Below are positions 45,169 through 54,400 of a stretch of DNA of 64,000 bases, in pieces. The notes beneath the pieces were generated by a model that was not told the DNA's origin, ran no database searches, and saw nothing but the letters and a program-made list of their open reading frames with translations. Numbering within the stretch: position 1 is the stretch's first letter; each line of letters starts with the position of its first letter. Source of the stretch: Gammaproteobacteria bacterium (GTDB taxonomy: Bacteria > Pseudomonadota > Gammaproteobacteria > Legionellales > Legionellaceae); NCBI GenBank assembly GCA_024742995.1, contig JANSXK010000003.1, positions 143,646-207,645 on the forward strand, read 5' to 3'. A program made the position numbers and the translations under genes.

Positions 45169-46413
45169 ATGTATAATCCTTTGCCAATATTTATTGGCTT
45201 GCGTTATATGCGCGCTAAAAAGAAAAATCATTTTGTGTCGTTTATCTCATTAAGCTCTATGCTCGGGATCGGTATCGGAGTGACGGTGTTGATCACGGTG
45301 TTGTCGGTGATGAATGGGTTTCATGATCAAATTTATAAAAGCTTTTTTGGCATGGCGCCAGAAATCACTGTGAGTGGGCAAACGGCGCCTATTGAAGATT
45401 GGCAGGCTGTTTCTAAACAATTGGATAAAACGGAAGAAATCAAAGCGAGCGCACCTTTTGTTGAAGAAATGGGCTTATTGAAGTTTGATGGCCAAGTCGC
45501 GCCGGTGATGATCAATGGCATCCTGCCAGAAAAAGAACAAACGGTGAATCATCTAAAAGATAAACTTTTGATCGGCAGTATGGATCATTTGCCGCATTTT
45601 GGCATGATTGTTGGGCGTGCGCTTGCGGAGAAATTGGGCGTGATGATGGGGGATAAAGTCACTGTTGTGATTCCAGAAGTGAGTACCACGCCCGCAGGTA
45701 GTTTGCCGCGTTTCAAACGATTTACGATTGTCGGTGTTTTTTCTGCGGGTTCTGGATTTGGCTTTGATAAAAACTTAGCGTTTATTCATATCAATGATGC
45801 TCAAAAGCTCATGCAATTAGGGCAAGGCGTGACTGGTATTAAATTGAAAATCGATTCTATTTATCGCGCACCGCTATTGTCAGAGCAACTGTATGATCAG
45901 TTAGGCGAACAATATTTGGTCAGCAATTGGACACAGCAATATGGTGCTTTTTTTCAAGCGGTTAGCATGGAACGCAACATGATGTTTTTTGTATTGGTCT
46001 TAATCATTGCGGTGGCCGCGTTTAATTTGGTATCTTCTTTGGTAATGATTGTAAACGATAAGCAGGCTGAAATTGCAATATTGCGCACGATTGGTGCGTC
46101 ACCACGCCTGATCTTAGCGGTTTTTGTGGTGCAAGGCATGATGGTGGGTTGTGTTGGAACCTTGATGGGATTGGTAGGAGGCTTGGCTTTGGCCAGTAAC
46201 GCGCCGGCTATTATTCATTATTTACAGCAAATGTTTCATTTCTCATTGTTTGCGTTTAACCTTTATGGCACTGATTTGCTGCCGATCAAAATATTATGGA
46301 CTGATTTATGGCAGGTCTGCGGTGTTGCCATGTTTTTGAGTTTTCTAGCAACCATTTACCCTGCCAGACGGGCCTCAAAAACCATCATTGCTGAGGCATT
46401 ACATTATGAGTAA
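45169..46413 (+). CDS. lolC: Lipoprotein-releasing permease LolC/E
   Basis: Inner-membrane permease of the Lol ABC transporter that extracts lipoproteins for outer-membrane delivery. '[20 protein letters not shown]' at the start, a first membrane span, a large periplasmic domain, then three C-terminal spans including '[20 protein letters not shown]' and '[11 protein letters not shown]'. 414 residues. Only one permease gene is present before lolD, so this may be the single LolF-type permease that forms a homodimer. Confidence 0.93.
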   Translation: MYNPLPIFIGLRYMRAKKKNHFVSFISLSSMLGIGIGVTVLITVLSVMNGFHDQIYKSFFGMAPEITVSGQTAPIEDWQAVSKQLDKTEEIKASAPFVEEMGLLKFDGQVAPVMINGILPEKEQTVNHLKDKLLIGSMDHLPHFGMIVGRALAEKLGVMMGDKVTVVIPEVSTTPAGSLPRFKRFTIVGVFSAGSGFGFDKNLAFIHINDAQKLMQLGQGVTGIKLKIDSIYRAPLLSEQLYDQLGEQYLVSNWTQQYGAFFQAVSMERNMMFFVLVLIIAVAAFNLVSSLVMIVNDKQAEIAILRTIGASPRLILAVFVVQGMMVGCVGTLMGLVGGLALASNAPAIIHYLQQMFHFSLFAFNLYGTDLLPIKILWTDLWQVCGVAMFLSFLATIYPARRASKTIIAEALHYE

Positions 46414-47089
46414 TTCTATTTTCAATTGTCGAGATTTGCGTAAAGTTTATTACGAGTATGAGCATTCGGTTGAAGTACTGAAGGGTATCAATCTTATGGT
46501 CAATCCGGGTGATAATATTGCCATTGTGGGATCGTCCGGCTCTGGCAAAAGCACGCTGTTGCATTTACTGGGTGGGCTTGATACGCCAACGACGGGTGAA
46601 ATCTTGGTTCAAGGCGTGGACTGGCAGAGCGTGGCAGAAAAAAAACGCTGTCGTTTACGTAACCAAACCTTAGGATTTGTCTATCAATTTCATCATTTAT
46701 TACCAGAGTTTTCCGCATTAGAAAATGTGGCGATGCCATTATTGTTGGCGGATTTGTCGCCCAAAGCCGCCAGTGCACAAGCAGCTGAGATGCTTGCCAA
46801 AGTTGGCTTGTCTGAACGGATGAAACACAAACCGGCACAATTGTCCGGCGGTGAGCGTCAACGAGTCGCAATCGCACGCGCACTGGTCCATCATCCCAAA
46901 TGTGTGTTGGCAGATGAACCTACCGGCAATCTTGACCAAGATACCGCAGCGCAGGTGTTTGATTTGATGTTAGAGCTCAATCAACAATTAAACACAACGT
47001 TGATTATCGTGACCCACGATCGTAATTTTGCAACAAAAATGAATCAAGTGATGACCTTGCAAGACGGACAGTTAATTAGCAATGAGTAG
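46406..47089 (+). CDS. lolD: Lipoprotein-releasing ATPase LolD
   Basis: ABC ATPase partner of LolC. Walker A '[16 protein letters not shown]', signature '[15 protein letters not shown]', Walker B '[12 protein letters not shown]', LolD-typical '[18 protein letters not shown]'. 227 residues from ATG 46406, which overlaps lolC by 8 bases; an in-frame ATG at 46388 is less likely. Confidence 0.96.
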   Translation: MSNSIFNCRDLRKVYYEYEHSVEVLKGINLMVNPGDNIAIVGSSGSGKSTLLHLLGGLDTPTTGEILVQGVDWQSVAEKKRCRLRNQTLGFVYQFHHLLPEFSALENVAMPLLLADLSPKAASAQAAEMLAKVGLSERMKHKPAQLSGGERQRVAIARALVHHPKCVLADEPTGNLDQDTAAQVFDLMLELNQQLNTTLIIVTHDRNFATKMNQVMTLQDGQLISNE

Positions 47090-47092
47090 CCT

Positions 47093-47617
47093 ATGACCAT
47101 TTTAAAGACCATTGATTTGGACTCACCCCTCGGACCCATGATTGCCATCGCCGACGATGATGTTTTATATTTGCTCGAATTTGAAGCGCGTCGTGGTTTG
47201 AAACGCGAGGTAGAACGTTTACAGCATCATAAAAAAACTACCATTACGCCAGGAATCACAGCACCGCTTGAGTCCATCCAAGCAGAAGTAAAGGCTTATT
47301 TTAGCGGTGATTTGATAACATTTCAGACACCAACCTTTCTTTTCGGGACGGCATTTCAAAAAGAAGTTTGGGAGGCATTGTGTCGAGTACCTTATGGTGA
47401 AACGCGTAGTTACGCAGCGCAGGCGATCTCTATTGGCAGACCCACTTCTGCTCGAGCGGTTGCCAATGCGAATGGATCAAACCAATTGGCCATCCTAATT
47501 CCTTGCCATCGCATTATCACCAGTGCTGGAACCTTAGGTGGTTATGGTGGTGGTATTGCACGCAAGCAATGGTTATTGGATCATGAAAAACAGGTGAAAG
47601 GGTTGGGCACGGCTTAG
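47093..47617 (+). CDS. ogt: Methylated-DNA-protein cysteine methyltransferase
   Basis: Suicide repair protein for O6-methylguanine. The active site 'LIPCHRIITSAGTLGGYGGG' and 'EVWEALCRVPYGETRSYA' are conserved. 174 residues, Ogt type (no Ada domain). It starts three bases after the lolD stop. A short hairpin (GGGCACG/CGTGCCC, 47605-47624) spans its stop codon. Confidence 0.95.
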   Translation: MTILKTIDLDSPLGPMIAIADDDVLYLLEFEARRGLKREVERLQHHKKTTITPGITAPLESIQAEVKAYFSGDLITFQTPTFLFGTAFQKEVWEALCRVPYGETRSYAAQAISIGRPTSARAVANANGSNQLAILIPCHRIITSAGTLGGYGGGIARKQWLLDHEKQVKGLGTA

Positions 47618-47624
47618 CGTGCCC
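47605..47624. terminator. Hairpin spanning the ogt stop
   Basis: Seven-base stem GGGCACG / CGTGCCC with a six-base loop that includes the ogt TAG. It lies between convergent ogt and the TPR gene. There is no T-run, so termination is uncertain. Confidence 0.35.
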
Positions 47625-47634
47625 ACTTGGTTTG

Positions 47635-48774
47635 CTAGCGATTGATGCGTTGTTCTTGTAATGTTCCATCTTTTGCGAAAGGTGTTGCCAATGGGCTCTT
47701 GGCTTCTTCTGAAGCAGCTGCCGCAGCACTTTTTTCAAATAAGCAGCAGCAAGGAAATCCCCGTCTTTTTGGTTCAGAGGGTGTTTCTTCAGTAACATGT
47801 GTAACATGCGATATAGTTGTTGCGCCGTAATTAGGCGTATCTAAGTGATTTAGAGACGCATCATTTCCAGAGGCGGGCTGTGATAGGACAACAGGTGGTT
47901 TTTGGGCTTCAATCTGAGCAGTTACTGTATTTAGGGCTGCTTGAGCGTCTTGAATGAAAGTATGTTCCGGTTCTTTGACAAACAGACCTCGGAACATTGC
48001 CAGAGCGTCTGATAAGAAAGTTCGCGCATCTTCCAAATGATTGTTTACCAGGCATAAGTTCCCCAAACGATATGACAATTTTGCAACATCTAGGTGTGTC
48101 ATGTCAGGATAAGCTCGATGATACTTTTCTAATGCTTGTCTAAAACAAGACTCTGCTCGTATATTATTATTCAAGTCTTGATAGGTTTGACCCTGGTGAT
48201 TCCACGCGGTGGCAATCTTAAGCGGATCAGCATTTAGCGATTGCAGCATGTCAACTTCATCGGAAAAATAAGTCCTTGCTTTTGCATGCTCAGCTTGTAA
48301 TTGACAGACGACACCTAGCTTATGCAGGGTATCCGCAATTTCAATATGTTCTTCATCCATCCCGTAAAGCGTTTGATTCATTTTTAAAGCTTGTTCGAAG
48401 CAGCTGATTGCTTTTGTGTAAGAACCCTGGTCTTGTCGCACAACCCCTAGTCCATTAAGTGTTTTTACAGTATCAGCATGACCTTCTGGATAGAGAGAAC
48501 GATACATTTCTAGGGCATCTGTAAAAGCATGTCCTGCTTTTTCTAGTTCTTCAGCGCAGTTTTCTGAGTCTTCTGCTTCTGCATGCAACTCAATGCCTAA
48601 AAGGTAGTTAGTTTCCGCTAACTCAGGATTTTCCGCGTTCTCCCCATGTTTTTCATATAGCGTCTCAAGAGCTTCCTGTGTTTTTGCAGATGATCTACTG
48701 CCTTGTGAGGGTTGGCGGGATGTGACTGATGTTCCTCGGTCGCTTCCACTTTTTCTGTCTTGGGGTGTTTGCAT
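47635..48774 (-). CDS. TPR protein with C-terminal CCC cluster
   Basis: About 379 residues with 4-5 kinesin-light-chain-like TPR repeats between ~55 and 270 ('ADTVKTLNGLGVVRQDQGSY', 'EIADTLHKLGVVCQLQAEHA', 'KLSYRLGNLCLVNNHLEDAR'). A Ser-rich N-terminus and a disordered tail flank them. The tail holds 'KRRGFPCCCLFEKSAAAA' near residue 341, a basic-hydrophobic cysteine cluster of the kind that is S-palmitoylated in eukaryotic cells. ATG 48774 has GAGGA eight bases upstream and is preferred over ATG 48789. A secreted effector is plausible, not proven. Confidence 0.75.
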   Translation of the reverse strand: MQTPQDRKSGSDRGTSVTSRQPSQGSRSSAKTQEALETLYEKHGENAENPELAETNYLLGIELHAEAEDSENCAEELEKAGHAFTDALEMYRSLYPEGHADTVKTLNGLGVVRQDQGSYTKAISCFEQALKMNQTLYGMDEEHIEIADTLHKLGVVCQLQAEHAKARTYFSDEVDMLQSLNADPLKIATAWNHQGQTYQDLNNNIRAESCFRQALEKYHRAYPDMTHLDVAKLSYRLGNLCLVNNHLEDARTFLSDALAMFRGLFVKEPEHTFIQDAQAALNTVTAQIEAQKPPVVLSQPASGNDASLNHLDTPNYGATTISHVTHVTEETPSEPKRRGFPCCCLFEKSAAAAASEEAKSPLATPFAKDGTLQEQRINR

Positions 48775-48895
48775 TTTTTTATTCCTCATGATTTGAAGTT
48801 ATTATGATTCGGTCTGTTTATAAATTTTACTTCTTTAGCCACGATGCGATGGTTTTACTTTCGGATTGTGGCGGACTTAGTGATTGCCAAAACAT

Positions 48896-48914
48896 CCAAC
48901 AGATCATTTGTTGG
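48896..48914. other. Small hairpin in the TPR-GTPase gap
   Basis: CCAACA-GATCATT-TGTTGG within the divergent gap between the TPR gene and the GTPase-like gene. It could be an operator or chance. The rest of this ~270-base gap is AT-rich with no confident promoter. Confidence 0.3.
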
Positions 48915-49045
48915 CCATTATTTAAAAACCTGAGCTCAATAATATCACAAAGTATTAATAATTTTTAGCAAAATGCTTGATTATAGGAAGAGAAGTGATT
49001 ACCTTGGGGCCTACGATTTGATGGGTTAGTTTTAAGGAGATCAAT

Positions 49046-50263
49046 ATGCAAAATACACGAGAACAATTTTCAACAGTTGTCTTTGGACCTCAAGGGTCTG
49101 GAAAAACAACCCTAATAGATCAATTGATGGGTAAGCCATTTGATGCGAATAAAGTATATGAGGCTACAATTGGTGTTGCCGTTACAATAGACCGCGAGTT
49201 TGATGTACAGCGAGAAATTTGTTATCTAGAGGTTTCTGATGACGCCTCTCCTAGAGCAATAAAGAAAGCTTTTGCTAATGTAAATCAGGTTTATCTGGTC
49301 TTTGATGCAAATGACGCTCAGGGTTGGGAAAAGTTTCTTACTCAAATGGATAGGTTAAATCCAAATATTCCTCATGGCGCTCTGGTTACGGTGATTGGAA
49401 CTAAAACAGATCTATGCGCTGAGGATGAAATACGTACTGATGAAATATTGAAAAAGGTTGAGGATTATACCTCAACGCATAGGTATGGATATACTTTCTG
49501 TACAGCAACGGATACTCGTGCAAAAGATTTTTTAATCAAGCAGACAAAAGATATGCCCTCTGCTGTTGAAAACACTATACAGGCAGTGACAACGCAAAAA
49601 TCAACAGAAGACTTGTGCGCGGAAATTCAGAGAGTTATTGACACTGGTGACGGTGAAAAAGCTCTTGATCTATTGAGACGACACAGTTATGCAGCAGCGC
49701 CAGATAATCATCAACTTAAACTGTTGGTTCAAAATGCGACTTCCCCTGTTCGACCACCTGCTTCAGGGATGGGAAGAAAACCTGGCGGAAAATTTAACGG
49801 CGATGAGGTTGCGATAAATTTATATGATTCTGGTAAACTGAGCTCTCCTGGCCAGCATACTGATGCATCTAGTGCTGCGGCGGCTGCTTCTTCAACTTTC
49901 TCTACCATTTTACCTCTTCAACCCAGAACGTCTCCCCAAATTTCTTTCGGACTACGTATGGCGGGTATGGTGTTGATGCTCGCAGCGACTATGACTGCGA
50001 TTTATTTGGCATTAATTGCTGCTAATGTTTTGAGTACGATCACATTGGTTGCAGCGGTGAATCAGGTGGTTGTTTCTATCGGTGGTTTGTTCGGAGCGAC
50101 GGCACCGGGTGTGCTTACAGCTGGTACCGCGAGCAAATTGGCCGCAGCTGCTACAGTTGCGACTTTTGCAATGGGGTATGGTTTGTTTCGTGCGGGTAGT
50201 GAAAAATCAGAGGATGCTCCAGGAGCAAGCCGTGGTATGGCTCTAGGTAGATCTGAAACATAG
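49046..50263 (+). CDS. Rab/Ras-like GTPase domain with membrane hairpins
   Basis: 405 residues. Residues 8-165 follow the small-GTPase layout: P-loop 'GPQGSGKT' (14-21), switch I 'ATIGVAV' (40-46, Thr41 as in Rab 'TIGVDF'), G4 'GTKTD' (118-122, NKxD-like) and G5 'CTAT' (152-155). The G3 'WDTAGQE' is replaced by 'LEVSDDAS' (61-68), so Gln-dependent hydrolysis is probably lost. After a polar linker, residues ~305-385 form hydrophobic hairpins including 'GTASKLAAAATVATFA', then a short polar tail. AAGGAGAT precedes the ATG. It reads as a membrane-anchored mimic of a host Rab-type GTPase; bacterial Roc/MglA-type GTPases are the alternative. Confidence 0.75.
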   Translation: MQNTREQFSTVVFGPQGSGKTTLIDQLMGKPFDANKVYEATIGVAVTIDREFDVQREICYLEVSDDASPRAIKKAFANVNQVYLVFDANDAQGWEKFLTQMDRLNPNIPHGALVTVIGTKTDLCAEDEIRTDEILKKVEDYTSTHRYGYTFCTATDTRAKDFLIKQTKDMPSAVENTIQAVTTQKSTEDLCAEIQRVIDTGDGEKALDLLRRHSYAAAPDNHQLKLLVQNATSPVRPPASGMGRKPGGKFNGDEVAINLYDSGKLSSPGQHTDASSAAAAASSTFSTILPLQPRTSPQISFGLRMAGMVLMLAATMTAIYLALIAANVLSTITLVAAVNQVVVSIGGLFGATAPGVLTAGTASKLAAAATVATFAMGYGLFRAGSEKSEDAPGASRGMALGRSET

Positions 50264-50294
50264 GCGGTTTAATTCTTTTATTTACACGTTGGAT

Positions 50295-50333
50295 CAAGTG
50301 GGCGCAAGATTGTATGCATGTCGCGCCCACTTG
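50295..50333. terminator. Hairpin between convergent GTPase and HU genes
   Basis: Eleven-base perfect stem CAAGTGGGCGC / GCGCCCACTTG with a 17-base loop, placed between the two convergent stop codons. Suitable as a bidirectional terminator although T-tracts are short. Confidence 0.55.
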
Positions 50334-50346
50334 GTTTATGTATGAA

Positions 50347-50622
50347 TTAGTCGTTAATGGCATCTTTGAGTTTTGAACCTGCTTTGAAGCTCACGATATT
50401 TCGTGCTGCAATGTTTAAAGGTGCGCCAGTGCTAGGGTTACGGCCTTGTCGTGCCGCGCGTTTTTTTACGGAGATGCTGACAAAGCCAGGCAGCACAATA
50501 GAGTCGCCTTGAGCCAGCAAATCAGTAATAGATCCCACAACTGCCTGCAAAGCAGCTTCCGCATCTTTCTTGGCTAAACCTGCTTTTTTGCTGATATTAT
50601 CAATGAGTTCCTTCTTCTTCAT
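50347..50622 (-). CDS. hup: HU-family DNA-binding protein
   Basis: Nucleoid-associated histone-like protein. 'MKKKELIDNISKKAGLAKKD', 'LPGFVSISVKKRAARQGRNP' and 'IAARNIVSFKAGSKLKDAI' are the HU dimer core and DNA-binding arms with the intercalating Pro in 'RNPSTG'. 91 residues, HU rather than IHF. AAGGGG lies six bases before the ATG. Confidence 0.95.
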   Translation of the reverse strand: MKKKELIDNISKKAGLAKKDAEAALQAVVGSITDLLAQGDSIVLPGFVSISVKKRAARQGRNPSTGAPLNIAARNIVSFKAGSKLKDAIND

Positions 50623-50814
50623 GGTGTTCCCCTTGGTTGTTGAACATAACGTTTTATATGAAATAATCTGAAACTGCTTATAGGCCAGAATTTTAGCCTA
50701 ACCTAATTCGATAAGCTTGTATAGATCTGATCTGGGTTACAGTTTAAAAATTTTTTTGGTTTAAATACCCAGGTTAAGAGCATTGTCTTTATGTCGTAAG
50801 ACCATAGCTTCAAT

Positions 50815-50853
50815 GTGCTGCGGGACGCAGGCATTCGTTCGGCGGTCGTAGGT
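50815..50853. repeat. Degenerate dispersed repeat copy
   Basis: GTGCTGCGGGACGCAGG and GGCGGTCGTAGG flank a short insert, recalling the GCGGGACGTAGG end of the dispersed family. It lies in the ~260-base gap between HU and tag, which otherwise shows only the HU promoter region. Confidence 0.35.
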
Positions 50854-50879
50854 ATAGGGTATAGATAGAAGCTGAACTC

Positions 50880-51470
50880 TCAGGATGGAGTGCTACAAAA
50901 ACAGTCTTTGGTATGATCATTCACCAATCCAGTGGCTTGCATGTATGCGTAGATGATGGTTGATCCTACGAAGGACATGCCACGTTTTTTGAGATCCTTG
51001 GATAGTGCATCAGATTCTTGAGTTGTAGCAGGCACCTCTTGCATGCTTTGTGGTAGATTGATTTTGGGCTGGCCTTTTACAAATCGCCAGACATACGCAT
51101 CAAATGTGCCAAACTCTTTTTGAATTTCGAGAAAAACACGTGCATTTTTACGTGCGGAGAATACTTTCAAACGATTGCGAATGATGGCAGGATTGGTCAA
51201 CAGGATCTCTAATTCAGCGTCTGTCATTTGACTCACTACAACAGGATCAAACTTTTGAAACGCCTCACGATAGCCCTCACGCTTTTTTAAAATCGTTTCC
51301 CAATTAAGCCCAGCCTGCGCGCCTTCCAAAAGTAGCATTTCAAAATGCTTCCGATCATCATGCACAGGCACGCCCCATTCCGTATCATGATAGTGCTCAT
51401 AATGCGGTTTGTTGATCCCTACCCACGAGCAGCGGGGTAGGGGTTGTTTATTATGGGTTGAGCGTTTCAA
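50880..51470 (-). CDS. tag: 3-methyladenine DNA glycosylase I
   Basis: Base-excision repair enzyme for 3-methyladenine. 'RCSWVGINKPHYEHYHDTEW', 'ALFEMLLLEGAQAGLNW'-like region, 'FVGSTIIYAYMQATGLVNDH' and a C-terminal Cys motif 'KDCFC' with the Zn-binding pattern. 196 residues. The start is TTG 51470, with no nearby ribosome binding site; it overlaps the stop of the giant upstream gene (TTGA), so expression probably depends on translational coupling to it. No alternative Met start keeps the N-terminal Cys. Confidence 0.93.
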   Translation of the reverse strand: MKRSTHNKQPLPRCSWVGINKPHYEHYHDTEWGVPVHDDRKHFEMLLLEGAQAGLNWETILKKREGYREAFQKFDPVVVSQMTDAELEILLTNPAIIRNRLKVFSARKNARVFLEIQKEFGTFDAYVWRFVKGQPKINLPQSMQEVPATTQESDALSKDLKKRGMSFVGSTIIYAYMQATGLVNDHTKDCFCSTPS

Positions 51471-54400
51471 TGTGATGTTGTAAGAGATAGTCTTCTCCCG
51501 GAAGTATTTGTTTTACGCTCATTTAAAATATCAGGTGCTTGCGAAAATGAACTAGACATCACCAAAGCAGAAGGCTTTCGCTCCAGGGTTTTTCCACCAC
51601 TGTCAGTAGCACCAGACGCAGAAACGTTGCCACGATTCCTGTGTGGTGTCGGTGGTATTGCTGCTGGACATAATGTTTTCAAGCGTTTTTGCAAAATACC
51701 CAACAATTTTTCAATTTGTGCTATTGAGTATGTTTTGGCTTCTGATTTATCAGTTCTGTCTTCTTCTTGGTCACTATCTTCGCTAGTGCTGTAGTCTATT
51801 GCCGGTTTTGCGCGACGTTTCCAGTAGTTTTCTTTCCATTGCATAAAGAAAGGTGCCAATTCTTGTTTTACAATTTTATTTCTAAATCGTTCAAGGCCAG
51901 TTGCTTCTTTAAGTTCTGTTTCGACTATGTTGGATAAGCGCTGACAGGATGCTGTCAGTTCCTCTAGTTCTGTCTCATCAATTGCGGCGGTTTGACTACT
52001 AGGGATGAACTTATTGGATAGGGCATTGTGTTGCGCAGAGATAACTTTTAATACGATCTTAAATTGGCTTAAATCATTCACTGCATTCATTACTTCGTCT
52101 ATTCGATTTTCAATGTAAAATCTAAAAAAATTATAGTATGCCAGAAGGCCGAATACAGTATCCGCCAATGGTGGTTCGCCTGCTTTTTCTTTAAGTCGCC
52201 ATTTGAGCTCTTCACTATTCAGCCTACCAGACCAATTCAGTATGGCGGGCACCAATCCCAAAGGTAGCTTTTCTTGATTATCTGGATCTCTTGCTATTTT
52301 TGCGGTTTTCTTACGGATGAGTGCAAGATTGACATAAGCTTGGTTTAGATCTCGTATTGTACTTGTTCTGGCAACTTTTAGTTCAGGAGATTCTTTGCTG
52401 GCTACTTCCCTAATTATCGTTAACTCTTGTTTGGCTTGCTCGACTTGAAAATCTATACCTTGCATGAGCTGTGTTTCCCGCATCACCCAAACAATTGTAT
52501 CGACAACCAGCCAGATACCCCAATTATCACCAACACCGCTGGAATTACCAGCTTCTTTTTCTATTATGCTAAGGTTCTCTAGGATTTTAGTCTGAAATGC
52601 TGCCCATATATCAGCGATATTTGAATCCAAGGATTGCATGACGTCTTTTTCTTGTGGCGAGAGATCAGCAGCACTTGAAGCTGGTGGTTGCGGTGCTTCT
52701 TTTCCCGCCTTGTGCCCATCAACAGTATTTGGATCTAGGAGTTGCGTGACGTTGTGTTCTGGTGGCGTGAGCTCAACAGTAGCATTTGAAGATGGTGGTT
52801 GCATCTCTGGTTTTTTTGGTGCTGGGATATCAGCCACACTTGATGCACTGATTGGCATCGGTGGTTTTACTTGTGGCATAGCATTGACGTTATTTATAGT
52901 TTCTTGAAAGATCAGCATTATCTCTCGTAGTTTGTTTCCAATCATCGCTTCGTACCCAGGTACTGCTTCGAAAGATAGAGGTTTCCCTTCCTCTGGGTCC
53001 CAATTCTCAAAGACGTACTTTAAGCTTTGTAAGCCATTTTTGCTGGGCATTATCAACTGCTCACTTGCTTCGTCTGGCAAATTTTCTTCTTCGAATATTG
53101 TGGCAGTATCAGAATCGTTGTTTTTGCCATAACAGTTGGTTTGCAGTGTCTGTAAATTATCCAGCATTTCCTCAATTACTACTTGTGTTTTTTCCATCCT
53201 ACCGATTGCTAGTCGAGTTTGGTGTAATTGAAAGTCTGTCATTTCTATATCATCAGTGACTCGTTTCTCAACCTCTTTATGGAGCCTGGTTATTTTTCTA
53301 GCATGTGCTAAAAAAGATCCTAATGATTGATGCTCATACAACAATTCATTGTTTGCCTCTTTGATTTCCTTATATGCTTTTTGTGCTAATTGCGCCTGTT
53401 TTATTTTAGTAGCGAGATTTAAATAGCCAGCGGCTGTGTCAACAGCAGCTAATTTTTCTTGTAATTCTGACGAAACTGCAATGTTTCTGCGTGTCTGCAT
53501 GGTTTCTTTTTGGTTGACGATGGCATGTAATCGGCCTTGTTCTGCTGCTAATTGTGCATTTTTAAAAAAGCGATCAATTTCCTCAGTCATAGCGAGCAAT
53601 TCTGTGTTTCCGCTTAATGTTGTGCCGCTATATGTGACACTGTCAATCAAAGTTCTAATCTCTTCTTTTGCCCCAATGGCGGCATGCATCAAAGGAATTA
53701 AAGGTTCATTTATTGTGGCATATTTAGCTGTGGTTTTTGTCCAGACACCTAGATTATCGATATAGGCTTTTGCAGCATCACGTTTCTCAACAGCCAGATT
53801 TTTAGCAGTGCTAGCGGTTGATAGCGCCTTTTTTTTATTCTCAGGAAGGTTGTTAATGTCATCATTGTCAGGATTTAATGTTGTACACATCAACTCGTAG
53901 GTTTTTTCTGTCACCAACACACACAGGTTGATTATGATCATTATTTCTGCACTGACAGTGCTTGCGTCCGCAGTATCCAAGACTGTTCTAAGCGCTTTTG
54001 TAGCGTCATTGAATTTGGCTTCATTTCTTTGTCGATGGTCTGCAATGACAGTACTATCATGTCTTTCTAGCCTGCCATAGAGCTCTTCGCCATCTTGTTC
54101 ATCTTTGTAGACTGCAATAGCCGTGCTATGAAACTCGCTTGTCATGCTGTCTTGCTCATCCTTTCGTCGATAGGTTGCAATTAAGTCAGCGTGTTGAACA
54201 AGTTTTAATGATGCGTCTACAGCTGCTTCAGCTCGAGATTTGATGGTTGCCACGGTTTTTGCTAGATTTCTTTTTTCGCTAGTGTAAAACTGCTTGCCAC
54301 GAGGAAAGAAGGATTGTGATTGTTCAACCACATCCACAACAAGCTGGAAACTGACTTGCAAAGCAGTTTCTAGCGTAGATACTTTGTCGTAAGCTTGGGT

